The position numbers were made by a program, and so were the translations under genes. DNA of 64,000 nucleotides from Pleurodeles waltl. Its lineage: Eukaryota > Chordata > Amphibia > Caudata > Salamandridae. Below the pieces are notes generated by a model that was given only the letters and a program-made list of their open reading frames with translations, did not search any database and was not told where the DNA came from. This document shows, in pieces, positions 21,501 through 34,133 of this stretch (positions are counted from its first letter, which is position 1; each line of letters starts with the position of its first letter). The stretch lies in NCBI RefSeq assembly GCF_031143425.1, contig NC_090444.1, positions 62,243,533 to 62,307,532 of the forward strand, written 5' to 3'.

Positions 21501-24500
21501 CTTAAAGGACACTGCTGAGATGAACGAAGGGCCACCCATCAAAATCACAACTAAAAAAACTGACAAAATGAATAAGCAGCAAACAGAGACGTGTGTTAGT
21601 ACAGGAATGGAACAAATGCCTTCACAAGTGAAAGAGTTTGGGCAAAACCATGTTTTCTTGGCAAACTCTCACCTTCCAAAATGTGTTTTCAAGGGCCAAG
21701 GAATGAAAAGGCCAAGAGTCGGAAACATGCCATCCTTAAGTCACGACATCATGCGCAGCCTAGAACAGAACCTGAGCCGCAAACACCATGTGCTTTTTAG
21801 TGGGCCTTCCCCCCACCCCACAAATTTACAGCCTTCTCTGCCGGTCGAGTCTGGAACATCCTCCATTATGCTGAAGAAGAAAGAAGCAGGTTTTGTAGAG
21901 TCCAAAACAGGACATAGCAGGGAATTATGTGGCCAAAAAAAGCTGCTGCTTGCCAAGGGGACACTGCCAGTCAAGCGAAAGCAGTCATTCTCTGTTGCAT
22001 CGCCTCCTCCTCCCAAAATGCAACAAAAGCAAGGAGTGAAAACATCACTGTGGCCAAGAGAGCAGAAACATGCATCCTCTGTGCCTAAAACCACATCAAG
22101 TACAAGTTCACTAGGGAGTAAACCCTGTGTAACAAATGGAGGCAGTAAGAGGAGGAGGAGGAAGTGTCATCCAGCTGTGACTAAAAGGTCTCAGCAGATG
22201 TTAATTAAAGGATTGGAACCATGCTCGCCCAAACCTCTCATCACAGGGAGCAAGGGCCTGCTTCCCAGGCCATGCCCTAGTCAAGAGAAGATTAGAAATG
22301 TACAGATGGATGACTTGGAACCATGCTCGCCCAAACCTCTCATCACAGGGAGCAAGTGCCTGCTTCCCAGGCCATGCCCTAGTCAAGAGAAGATTAGAAA
22401 TGTACAGACGGATGGGTTGGAACCATGCTCGCCCAAACCTCTCATCACAGTGAGCAAGTGCCTCCTTCCCAGGCCATGCCCTAGTCAAGAAAAGATTAGA
22501 AATGTACAGACGGATGGCTTGGAACCATGCTCGCCCAAACCTCTCATCAAAGGGAGCAAGTGCCTGCTTGCCAGGCCATGCCCTAGTCAAGAGAAGATTA
22601 GAAATGTACAGACGGATGGCTTGGAACCATGCTCGCCCAAACCTCTCATCACAGGGAGCAAGTGCCTGCTTGCCAGGCCATGCCCTAGTCAAGAGAAGAT
22701 TAGAAATGTACAGACGGATGGCTTGGAACCATGCTCCCCCAAACCTCTCATCACAGGGAGCAAGTGCCTGCTTGCCAGGCCATGCCCTAGTCAAGAGAAG
22801 ATTAGAAATGTACAGACGGATGGCTTGGAACCATGCTCGCCCAAACCTCTCATCACAGGGAGCAAGTGCCTGCTTCCCAGGCCATGCCCTAGTCAAGAGA
22901 AGATTAGAAATGTACAGAGGGATGGCTTGGAACCATGCTCGCCCAAACCTCTCATCACAGGGAGCAAGTGCCTGCTTCCCAGGCCATGCCCTAGTCAAGA
23001 GAAGATTAGAAATGGACAGACGGATGGCTTGGAACCATGCTCGCCCAAACCTCTCATCACAGGGAGCAAGTGCCTGCTTCCCAGGCCATGCCCTAGTCAA
23101 GAGAAGATTAGATATGTACAGAAGGATGGCTTGGAACCATGCTCGCCCAAACCTCTCATCACAGGGAGCAAGTGCCTGCTTCCCAGGCCATGCCCTAGTC
23201 AAGAGAAGATTAGATATGTACAGAAGGATGGCTTGGAACCATGCTCGCCCAAACCTCTCATCACAGGGAGCAAGTGCCTGCTTCCCAGGCCATGCCCTAG
23301 TCAAGAGAAGATTAGATATGTACAGATGGATGGCTTGGAACCACGCTCGCCCAAACCTCTCATCACAGGGAGCAAGTGCCTGCTTCCCAGGCCATGCCCT
23401 AGTCAAGAGAAGATTAGATATGTACAGACGGATGGCTTGGAACCACGCTCGCCCAAACCTCTCATCACAGGGAGCAAGTCCCTGCTTCCCAGGCCATGCC
23501 CTAGTCAAGAGAAGATTAGATATGTACAGACGGATGGCTTGGAACCATGCTTGCTCAAACCTCTCATCACATGGAGCAAGTGCCTGCTTGCCAGGCCATG
23601 CCCCAGACAAGAGATTATTAGACATGTACAGACAGATGGCTTGGAACCATGCTTGCCCAAACCTCTCATCACAGGGAACAAGTACCTGCTTCCCAGGCCA
23701 TGCCCCAGTCAAGAGAATATTAGATATGTACAGACGGATGGCTTGGAACCATGCTCGCCCAAACCTCTCATCACAGGGAGCAAGTACCTGCTTCCCGGGC
23801 CATGCCCTAGTCAAGAGAAGATTAGATATGTACAGACGGATAACAAAGACACCCATGCCAAGTTGCCCTCTAAGCCTCACATGAGCTATAAACAATACTA
23901 CTCCAAGACGGCTGCTAAAGAGACACAAATGTTCATGGAGAGTGAATCAGGAACAACCACAAGGATCGTCAACTGTACGTGCACTCCATTAGTTCAACCT
24001 AATGCCATGCAGGATTTGGAACCAGACAACACCAGAAAGACTCTGATACATGAGCAGCGGTTCACAGCGAAACCTGAGATGCCTCGGGGGGCCTTCATGC
24101 CTTCAGTCCCACTGCAAAGGCCACCAGCAGAGAGTTCAAAGAAGAAACAAAATATACACATTAATCTGGTAGATGTCACACTTTTAAATGAGAATTGTAA
24201 ACACTTATTAGAACTACACATAACGAGGAACGTTACGGAGGAAAATCATGAATGCCCAAGCAGCATAAGCAGTAAAACTGTAGACAAACTCATGGCCCAT
24301 ATGCCAAAGGTTAGTGCAACCGGCCAATGTCAAACGCAGCCAACAAACCGCAATTTGCATACATCAGTGATTAGCATACGATCAGACATATATCAGAAGA
24401 ACGCTAATCAAGAAACTCGTAGCCTACAATATAATGTATTTGTGTCCCACTTTCACAAAAACCCATACATGGTCTTCCAACACAGACATCAACTACTAAT

Positions 24501-27500
24501 GAAGCACACAAAATCAGAGTTTAAAGTTCACACAGAAGGCCTTCTGTCCATGGAGAAGGTCTTATTTCCAAAACAGAGTCATCTTGGTGGTCGACATTTA
24601 AAATCGAGAACTATGTTTCTGCCATTTGCAGAGCATAACATTATCGATACTGTTGACTGGAACCTTAGACACAAGCTTCTTAGACATCTGTGGGGGTTAG
24701 CGCCCCTACACCATGATGACTACAAAAAGAGTAACACCAAAGATTTGCTTCGTCCACCACCTCCCGCGGAGGTGACTGCCAACACTGAGCTCTCTGAGGT
24801 TGAAAGTGATTTTCTCATGCTCACACAGAGGGCCCTTCTCGAGCAGCACATCGAGATGAAGATGATGCACTCTGGATGGGGTTTGCCAACTCTTTTGCGA
24901 AGTTCTCTCCAAGCAGTCATGGCTTCATCTCCTGAATGTAGTAGCATTGAGGCATGTCCACAGCCTGAAGATGAAATTGTTATGATTGGAGAAGAAGCAT
25001 TCTTCAGTCCTGAAACAACTAGAAAGTGTGTTGAATTGCATGCCAAACAGCGATTAATGCTTCAGGATTTTGGACTTCCAAATACAGCAGAAGAATCTTT
25101 AGCAGAGTTTTTTCCACCCTCAACTTGCAATGAGGCATTGGCATCTCAAAAGGAAGCCACTGTTGATGTTCCACAATTGCCAGCTTCTCCAGCATCGACC
25201 AAAGAGTCTGAAGCCAATGACAGTGCTCTTCTTGTAGCCACATCTAAAAAACAGAAGGTTATGCCGTACAAGATACCCAAGGATGCACCTGTCCAAATCA
25301 AACCACCGATGTCCAAGAAAAAAAGTGTTCAGAAAAAAAGAGGACTGCCACAAAAAATTGTGGACTTTTTTAAAGCTCTCATTGTTTGCAAACTACCCAG
25401 GAGTGAAGAAACAGTCGATTGTTATAGAATCAGCTCTGTCCTTGGTTGTCCATCTTTCTCTGTACAGATTGGAAAGGGCCATATTGAACTGTTCAACAGC
25501 AGTAAAGAGTTAACCATCTATTCCTCTGATCTCAGCAAGATAGCAAGAACCAGTTTCAGAGTGACAGATCTGCACAAGCACAATGACCTGTACTTACAAC
25601 TAATAAAAAGATTATGTGAAACTGGACACGGAACAATTCACTCCTCGTTAATAGAGTCCTGGACTGTCTTCGGCACAAGTCACAAATTGTCTATTCGCAC
25701 ACCACCTGCAATATCTAAAACATGTCTAAGAAGATTTAGAAAACTGATGTTTTTCGTGGAACAAGATGCTATTGACTGCATAGAGAAGAACCTCCGGCAG
25801 AAACATCTCATGTCTAAATGGTGGTTTCCTAGCCCACATACAGATTCCGCATGTAAAATGGCACTTGCAAGGAAACCTGCGCAGCAACTGACACATCGTT
25901 GCAGAGTTGCCATTGAGTCCCCTTCAACAAAGATCCTTTCTGGGGACAGTCTACACCAACTAGAGCTCCAGATAGCCAAAAAATGCATAGAAGTGAGGCT
26001 AGGGGCTATACCTCTTGCGGTGAAAATATCCTTAAAAGCGATGTATTCTGTGCAGAAGGAGCCCCTCCCCAAACAAACAACTGTTTGCAAATCTCCAAAA
26101 TTTAGAAACAGTGCACCGATATTTGGAGGACAAAGGATCCTTGAGCCTATTGAGATGAACCTCAAGAAGAAATATCTTGCGAGTCTTTGGGGGCTGCCGT
26201 CTCTTTACGTAAACTCCTTGATGGAAAAGTGGCTACCACTTCCACCTAGTGCAGTCCATGTCAGTGGGATTAACACTGTGTCCAGCAAAGAAAAGCTATT
26301 CCTGAATGAGGAGATTAGGGAGTTGATAGAGTTGCATGTCAGGAAGAAGAGACTTCACCAGGAATTGGGTCTGCCTTTCAAACTCTGGAAGATTTTCAAT
26401 TGGTTTACACCTCGGCCTTCAGCACTCTCTGGCCCCAAGAAGACCAAGGTGAACAGGGTTGTCCTGACAAAAAAGCCGTTCTTTATAACCCAGAAGACAC
26501 ACCTTTGCCTGGATTATCACATCAAAAGAGTGCAAATGCAGCAGAGGAATGGGCTTCCTGAGAACATAATCCAGTCTTTAAAACACTTTATGCCCAGTGC
26601 ACCTGAGATTCCTGAGTCTACCCCTCACTCTCCTATTGAGGAATGTAAAGGACCACTGCGTGACCCTGTGAAAGGGTTGAGTGAGACAAGGGATGCTACT
26701 ACAAGAGCGTTGGTAGATGCATGGGACCCAAAGCAGCATAGCCAGTCCAGTAAACAAATGAGTTCCCCAAGAGAAACACTTAAAGAAAGCAAAAAAACTG
26801 AAATAATTTTTCTTCAACTACATTTGGTGCAGAAGTATATTGAAATCCACCTACAACAGTTCCCTTCTCGTGTCGTAAAGTCTTGGAATTCAGTACAGAC
26901 TTCTGAGATTGATGAATTAGCAAAGACTGTTCTTTCTAGCCGGATTTCAAACTTGCCAAGACCCACACACCTTACATTTATGGAACAGTTTGCCATAGAG
27001 CAAATCAATCAGAATTTGGTACACAAGCATTTGATGTTGATGTCGGCAATGGCTGAGTCTTCAAAGACCTTAGCGCCGCAAGCATGTACTTGGTCCACAA
27101 CCCATACAAGACCCAAGCGGGCAGTCATGGAGTTTGTTGACATGCAAACATCATTCCTTGCAGGTGAAAAAAGGGATGCCCTAAAATGCCATGTTGACCC
27201 AGAGAGGCTGCAGTACGACCCTACACTGCATTTTGCTAGCCAGAGAACCACAGTTCTTTCCCCAATGCCTGCAAAACTCACTGTAACAAAACCAAAGTTT
27301 CCCACTGAAGTTAACATCCGCCCAGTTGAATTGACATTCATAGAAAAGGCCACTGAAGAAAAACTGGTGTCAAGCTCAAGAAGCAGTCTTGCCTCCCGGG
27401 CATGTGGTCTTTCCATTGATAAGGAACTCAAGCCCCAAAAACTACAGATGAGCAAGCAAGAGTCTCCAAGCAGAGGTCGAGGCCCAATGTTTGTACTCGC

Positions 27501-30408
27501 CAAAAAGAGAAACACTAATATATTTAAAAAATGGACAAAACAGAGACGTGCTAGAGCCATGGAATCCAAGAAACACAATGTAGGAACCATTCGTCAGTGC
27601 AGTGTCCTAGACACACTCGCTATAGGTGCAAAATGGGTAGACTTGAATACGAATTTAGAGAACCCGCCCTCTCTCTGTGGCGTCCTGTCTCCGAGCACCA
27701 ATCTCTTTCCTACAACAATCCACAAACCCTGTTCTAGAGGTCCACGGTTTAACCTTGATGGACCTTACATTGAGTTCTCAGCAATGGAAACGTCTTTTCT
27801 TGGGTGCAAAGTAAGAACTCACCTAGACTGGCATGTCAGGAAAAAGAGTTTGCAGCAAGAGTGCAGCCTCCCTCAAGTAGTACAGAATTCTCTGCAAATG
27901 TTCATTCCACCAACTCAACATTTATTGAGATCGCCATACCACAGAGAGGCCAAGTTGAAAATCCTGCCGCTGATCTGGAAACTGGATTTCATTGATGAAG
28001 GAATAAAGGAGCAACTGGAGTTCCACATTCAGAGGTTGATTGTGCAGAAGAGATTTGGACTGTCCAGACACATCCAAGATGAATTGAAGCAGAGCCTTCT
28101 TTCCTTTCCCACCTCTGATGCGCAGACTTCGGATGACCAGGAATCTGTGGGATCTTTCTTCACGCGCTCAGAGGCGTCACTCGCAACAAAAGGAAGTATT
28201 GCGGCTGAAGATAAACCACAGCGATTTACCGATGCTTATGCAACAACAGCATCTCAATTCAATAATCAGCTAGAACAGCACCTCCCCAGGAAATGCTTGG
28301 AAGTGAAGACAGGAGTGCTCCCCTTTTTGGCTGAGAGGTCTTTGAGAATTACCTCTTCAACCATGAAAACTAGTCTACCAAAACAAATCATCCAAAGCCC
28401 ACACGTCAAGCCGAGGGCCACACTTGTGCCTTTTCTAGAGGCTGAGAATGTTCATCAAGTTGATATGAATATCAAACACAAACACTATGTGTCGTTCCAA
28501 GTCTTGAAGTCTTTGGCATCTCCTTCAAGAAGACACCCTCTGACTTCTAATAAGAAAAGTGACCCGCCATTCCAACCACAGTCTGTCTTCAGACTCTGCT
28601 CTAAAAATGTGACCAAAATTCCTCCTCCAGTCAAACATGAGGACTCATTGTCTCCTGAAGAAGATTTGCACCATCCAAACTTACTATTTGGGAGGCCTGC
28701 CCTCAGGCTCACACCCCAAAAGGATAACCCAGGTGCAAGATGCAAATATCAACAGCAGATGGCCAAGCATTCAGATTCGTGGCAAGTTGATTTGTCATTA
28801 CCCAAACCGCTCGCCCAAATGTCCAGGGTTCAAAAGTATCAATATATGACCTGGAGACACAGAGACAGAAATGTGTCCCCTTCAGCTGCAAAAGCTAATC
28901 CTCTCTTAAGAAAGACACAGCACACTACATCCAATGAAAGAGAAGCACATTCCCTTGGTTCTTTGCATCAAAATTCCCCAAAGAGAGACGTTGTTTCTGG
29001 TGATAATGACTCTCTTCCTGATATTAATGACTTTCAAGATATAGCTAAGGCTATCGAGCTACACCTTCAGCAGAAATTGGTGCAATCAATGCTGCCTCAT
29101 TTGCAAACCCCTGCTAGCAAGTCAGTTACATTTTCCACATTCACGAAATCTCCAACATCCCTAGAGGAAACACATCAAAAATGTTCAACAGTCTCCGATG
29201 CTATTGTAGCTTACTTCAAAACACCACAAAATATTTTAGAACTAATTTCTATTGTTAACTTTCACCTCAGAAAGAGGAATTTTGAAATCCCTTTAAATGT
29301 AGAACAAAAACCTTCTAACAGAATAGCTTCATTATTTCAGGCAAGCCATGGTGAAAACAGTCCAGCAATGCCTAAGCAAGCAGGCAAGGATATTCCAAAC
29401 ACCAGCACTGATGCCTCATCCAAAATGGCAGCTCGAAGAGCAAGCAAAAGTGATTGCATTGCTTCTCCAGTTCAAAGAAAAGCCACCTTTCTGCAAAACT
29501 TGATGTCAAAACTCAAAAAAAGCATATTCAAATATGGACAAAGGAAAATAAAGCCCAAAAAGGGTGGAGTTGAAGTACACGGACCGTCACGGGAGAGTGG
29601 GTTACCTTTAAAAAAAAACACCGCTCAAAACCCCACCAGCAAAGTGAGGGGAAAGGAGAAAGTAACAAAGAGGACCCCTAAAATACCAAAGGCCAACACA
29701 AAGACATCTAGCAAGATATGCCCTGTTCATTCCACACCTAAGCCTGGTAAGCCAATCAAGACCATATCATCACCATTTTCAATTGGAGACACAGCTTCAA
29801 GCGGCCAGAAGACAAGTGATAGAGAGACTCACAAGGCTGAAGATTTACTGGAACAAAATTTTAGAGTAGATCTGAAAGACATCCAGGATGGGAGAAAGCC
29901 ACTGAAGCAAAGGAGAAAATCAGAGCATGTGGCATCCACACCTATTGCTAAAGAGGACACACACTCTACTAGGCACACATTGTATAAAGAAACCTCAAAG
30001 TCTACCCAGGAGTGGGAAGCAAACTGGGAACTAATGTCCGGCAGGACAGCAAGAATAAAACAATCCTCTTCGCCTGAGTGGAATGTGCAGCCTAGCACAG
30101 CGAGTACATCGGCTTCGTGTGTGACAGTAGAGTATGGGCTTGATTCCACTAAGACTCATGGGGAATCAGGAGAAGTGATGAGCCTGGATGTCATTGCGCC
30201 AAGAGGAAGGCGACACAGAGGGGTGAAAACCCCCACTATCCAGGGCAATTCATCAACTGACAAAAGCACTAGCTTGATGAGTTACTACCCTGTGACTGGA
30301 AAGAGACATGCTGATAGGGGGCCAGGATATTCCTCCTTGTCCACAAAATCTTCAAGCAGCAGGCACAAAATGTTCTGCTGGAACATCAATGCTGAGGATC
30401 ACATCTGA
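18588..30408 (+). CDS. SPATA31-like: SPATA31-like giant protein, single 11.8-kb exon
   Basis: Open for about 3,940 codons. Residue numbers here count from an in-frame ATG at 18529, which lies before the likely splice acceptor (AG at 18586-18587) and is probably not used. Near the start is C-x2-C-x4-C-x2-C (CQLCGNAFCQEC, residues 45-56), a possible zinc site. The family signature is a helical motif of the type 'SFL....+..LE.H+..K.LQ...GLP..VQ.SL..F.P'. Good copies start at about residues 432, 2154 and 3086, and degenerate ones recur at least 20 times. They alternate with a second form ('+..+E.NL..K+L..LWGLP'). Residues 478-1771 are repeats (separate entries). Near residue 3655 is a basic segment (LQNLMSKLKKSIFK) like the C-terminal block of SPATA31 proteins. 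Mammalian members are roughly 1,000-1,400 residues and linked to spermatogenesis; the role here is inferred from the family. Confidence 0.8.
19960..22209 (+). repeat. Tandem duplication of a 1,347-bp coding unit in the SPATA31-like gene
   Basis: Sequence starting cctctcaagcccacaccatg at 19960 restarts at 21307, an offset of 1,347 bp (449 codons, frame kept). Each unit holds a motif pair (SSEAQQLLEAH, then MRSLEQNLSRKHH), a linker and a run of 34-residue repeats. The copies are about 98-99% identical by eye. One clear difference is an Arg tract from AGG repeats, four codons shorter in copy 2. The duplication ends in the 34-residue array, which suggests unequal exchange between array units. Confidence 0.92.
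20875..21312 (+). repeat. 102-bp coding repeat, array 1 (4.3 copies)
   Basis: Four full 34-residue units plus ten residues of a fifth. The unit begins G/DLEPCSPKPL and ends IRNVQTD. Array 1 varies more between units than array 2. The last partial unit runs directly into the second copy of the 1,347-bp duplication. Confidence 0.95.
22210..23841 (+). repeat. 102-bp coding repeat, array 2 (16 copies)
   Basis: Sixteen exact-length 102-bp units (1,632 bp, residues 1228-1771), each 34 residues with Pro, Cys, Ser and Lys enriched. Neighbouring units share variants: RNVQTD-type units lie on the left, RYVQ-type on the right, and LLARP-type in a block of three. That pattern fits local unequal crossing-over. 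Because 102 is divisible by 3, two other frames, including a 575-codon one on minus, stay open through the array by chance. Confidence 0.95.
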
Positions 30409-30528
30409 GATATGGATTCTGAACAACGCAGTCCCAGGAATACAGCTGAAGATTCAACAGCAGGGACCATCCCTAAAAGCAGATGAATATATTTAGAATA
30501 CTCTTGTTGATTTGCTAATGCAAGAATT

Positions 30529-30534
30529 AATAAA
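30529..30534 (+). terminator. Polyadenylation signal AATAAA after the SPATA31-like gene
   Basis: A consensus hexamer 121 bases after the stop codon, in plus orientation. It would give a short 3'UTR if used. Confidence 0.6.
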
Positions 30535-31260
30535 TGAATAGTTCATATGCCGTCTGTGTTAAACATGCTGCGCTATCTGGGGGGAGGAGAGGGGTAGTGA
30601 GCTTCCTGTTAGTGACACCTGGAAATGAAATTTTGACACCAGGATAATGTTAGCAAAGTTCCATATTTCATACCTTTTAAACCCACCTGGTATTTGCATC
30701 TACCCGTTCAGCGTCCTGGACCTTCCATAAATACTGCCTTTTTCTATATAAGACCTATGCAATGCGTTAGACACTGAGAAAGAGGCTTTGTCTTTCCTTG
30801 TCACCCACAGCATCAATTCCTAAGTAACCTCTTTCTGTCAGACCCCACTTTGTGGAAAACAACTGGGGAAAGAGATTACAGCAAAGGGGAAAAGGGAAAA
30901 AGGTAATGACTCTCTTGTCAGACCCCGCCTACTAGATCACCTATTTTGACAAAAAAATTATACCTTCACGTCTCGTCCACCCTGTCAATTAGACACAGGG
31001 AAAGAGGTTATGCTGATCCTATTAAACCCACTAGGTATACTGTTGAAAAAACTCTTCTCTAAAATTTACCTAGTAGAAAAGACATCATGTCCTGTAGAAA
31101 AAGAGGTTGTTCACTTCTTTTCATTGTGAAATGAGATCACATCTTTCCTGTGTCGACTCCACTAATGCCAGTGCATAAATAAAAAGTTCTGCTCTTTCAG
31201 GCCATCAAAATGGTAAAAGTGTTTAAGTTCCCCAGAAGATTTTCAACCTCCTATCAAATG
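30535..31260. other. Unassigned intergenic sequence
   Basis: No gene or clear repeat. The block has several similar 'aagaggtta' and 'agaccc' phrases but no exact period. Confidence 0.4.
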
Positions 31261-31400
31261 CATGCTATCAATCAATCAATCAAACATTTGTAAAGCGCGC
31301 TACTCACCCGGTAGGGTTTCGAGGCGCTGAAAGGGAGGTTGGAAAGGACTGCTACTGCTCGAATAACCAGGTCTTGAGGCATTACCTGAAGGTCAGTGAC
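31261..31400 (-). mobile_element. 5'-truncated L2/CR1-like LINE 3' end
   Basis: Read on minus, this matches the end of the LINE at 13350-13485: a 'ccttcaggtaatgcctcaag' block, 'acctggtt.ttcgagcag', 'accgggtgagtagcgcgct', then ttgattgattgat. It is therefore a short, 5'-truncated copy of the same or a sister family, with the (TTGA)n tail at 31261-31285. Confidence 0.8.
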
Positions 31401-31861
31401 TGAATGAGAAAAAAGATCACCTACCACCTTTCAGACCCATAATATCTTACCTATTGGGTGACTAGTCGATGAGTGGACTGGGCGGATATGTATGAGTGGT
31501 TTGTGTCTGCATGTTTGTGGTTCAAGAGCTGCATAGGTCTCTCAAGTTTCCTTCTAGCTTGCCTGTAACAGAGTTCACTTACCTGACTAAGGGATCCCAT
31601 GACAGGCTGGTGAAGAGGGAAGTCTATCGGGAGTCCTGGAAATGGAAGAAGGACACCATGAAAAAGAAGTAATTGAGATTTCCTTAGCTTTAGTAGGGAA
31701 GGGAAGTCTGGATTTTATGAAGAACACAGGCAAGTATTATGCATTCTTTTTTGCTTTAATTGTAATAGCAGCCGAGGACACAAGAACTACATTACCCAGA
31801 AACACTAAGTAAAAGACAAACAATATAATAGCACAATAACTCCACCAACTCAATAATTATC
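31401..31861. other. Unassigned intergenic sequence
   Basis: No coding frame or repeat boundary recognised. Confidence 0.35.
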
Positions 31862-34133
31862 TTGACTAAGAGAAACAAGCCCTCTTTAGACATTAGACAT
31901 TATGATTGTAACATAGGATTTATAATCATCAAAATAGAAAAGGCCAGAAAAAGATTGAAGACGTCTTTAGCCCAATTCTTAGATGAGTGGATGGCAGATT
32001 TCCAAAAATCTAAGGAAAGTCAGGAATCCAGAGGGTTCCTTTCAGAACATGTCTGGAAAAACTGGTGTCTAGTACCATCCATCGAAATAGCAGATGCACT
32101 TGAAAACGTCTTAGGTGGAGGAAGTTGTTGCCAGAGTTGGCACTACAAAAAACAAGCATGGGAGGGATAAAACAAAAAGTGGTGGGATAAGAGCCTGTGT
32201 GTCGTTAATACAACCAGACATCCATTCACTAAAGCTAGGGAAATCTCCATTTTATTACAATACCAGAGGCTCCTATTATGCTTGTTCAAAGCTTAGGCAC
32301 AACAGTACTAGTCATATCAACAATTGGTTTACAATAATAGGTTTTGAAACGATTCTCATTTGCCTATCCACCAATCTGAGTATGTGCATAAGTCCAACAC
32401 AAGCACAAAAAGCCTTTGAAACCATGACTGCTCTAGTGAAATGAGCTCCAAAATTGTTAATGCCAATACCCGCTAGGTTCATAACACATTTGACCCAACG
32501 AGCTCAATTAGTGGAAGACACAGGTTTAAGAGGTTTTGGTAAAATAGCAGAAGTTGCACAGAGGAGGACATTCGCAGATCTGCTGTTGCCATCATGTAGG
32601 CTTTTAGACAATTTCCTACACATAATTGTGGTTGTGATGGAAAATATGGATCATGAACAGAAGATCAATTTGATTTTGTCCTTCTAGAAATCCGAAAACG
32701 TACCCCAGAAGAGGTTTACTGTAGAGAAGAAATGTCTGAATCTCTGACATCTGATATATATTCCAGCAATACCAAGCAGAACAAAACTGTCAATTTTGCA
32801 GGCAAATTTGTTTAAAAAAAAAGTTTTCGTTACCCTGCACAGACAGAAACAATTGCAAAACTAAATTAACATCCCACATATGGTTACACTTTGGAAAAGG
32901 AGAATTACAAAATGTTACTCCCTTTAACAAACAACATATTAAATGATGGTCACCAACTGGTCTTCCATTTACTCGGACATGTTCCACTGAATATAGCTGA
33001 TCTATATGTGTTAATCATTCTATAAGCCTTCCCTTGAGAGGCCAAGGAGGCTAGGAAATTAACAATTGAAGTCACATCACCTGAAACGGGATCTGACTCC
33101 CTCTCCATACACCAGCTTGTCCACAAAAGCCAGGCTTAACTTGTACTGTGTAGTTGTTGCCGGTGCCCAAGCCTGTTTAATGTATTGAGCAGCCTACAGC
33201 GAAGTACCTAGGGTTCTCCAGGCTGACCCAAAATCCTCAACCAGTTTCAGGGAGTTGTTGAGAATCATTTTGTGACAAAAACCTACAGGATTCAGAAGAA
33301 GATTGAGAAAAGATGGAAGAAGAATTGGGTAATTTATGGACAAATCTAGGACTGTGGGGCACCAAGGCTGTGCTTGCTAAAGAGAAGTTATCAACACTAG
33401 AGGAGTTTGTTGAAGACGCACCTGTGCCAAGCCTCGAGCAATCATAATAAATGGAGGAAAAACATAGTATAAGTGATTGGGCCATACCTGAATGAAAACA
33501 TCTGTTGCGAATGCCTGATGGTCTGGGTTCTAACTGTAAAAAGAGGAAGCTGTGGGTTTAGCTGGGATGCAAAGAGATATATCAGCACTGGACCAAACTT
33601 TGAAAAAATCTTGTCGAATAAAGAACAGTGAAGATGCCAATTGCTGGAATCCTGACAATTTCTGGATTACCAATCAGCAAAAGTGTTAAGGTTCCCACAA
33701 AGGTATTCCACTTGAAGTGAAAGTTTCTGCTTGAGACAGAACTCTCAAAAACTCTTGGCTAATTCCACTAAGGGTTTGAACATTGTCCTTCCAGGCAACG
33801 TACCGTGCTGATGAAAGATTGCCCATTTATAACAGACTCAAACAACCTATTCTATTCTTGGCAGAGGTTTGAATTGTGAAAGAACCTGCAAGTAATTTCA
33901 AACAGTTTATGTGCTATAAAGATGCCCACATCTTGCACCCCAACCAGATCGCCCTGGCATTAAGTTCTAAAATAAGATCTGGAGTGGTAGAAAATATTGA
34001 CCTTTCCAATCCTTTAGGTGATCTAGCCACTATTCCAGCTCTTCTCAAGATTCCAGATCTAAAAGAATTAATTCTGAGTAAAAAAGACCTTGGCAAAGCA
34101 GACCTACTAGAATATTACAAACAAGGCCCTTAG
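31862..34133 (+). pseudogene. Chain of broken plus-strand frames, origin unknown
   Basis: Frames at 31862-32170, 32115-32444, 32454-32687 and 33876-34133 lie on one strand, and the last three share one phase. They encode mostly hydrophobic, helix-rich peptides without Cys/His knuckles or polymerase motifs, for example ARFITHLTQRAQLVEDTGLR and ALLKIPDLKELILSKKDLGK. The pattern looks like a decayed gene of about 700 codons with many stops. I do not recognise the family; a retroelement or integrated-virus relic is possible, but nothing here proves it. Confidence 0.3.

Noticed and set aside
22201..23928. 575-codon minus-strand ORF and 460-codon plus-strand ORF across the 102-bp array
   Set aside because: The repeat length is a multiple of 3, so any stop-free frame in one unit stays open through all 16. 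They overlap the SPATA31-like coding frame and have no independent support.
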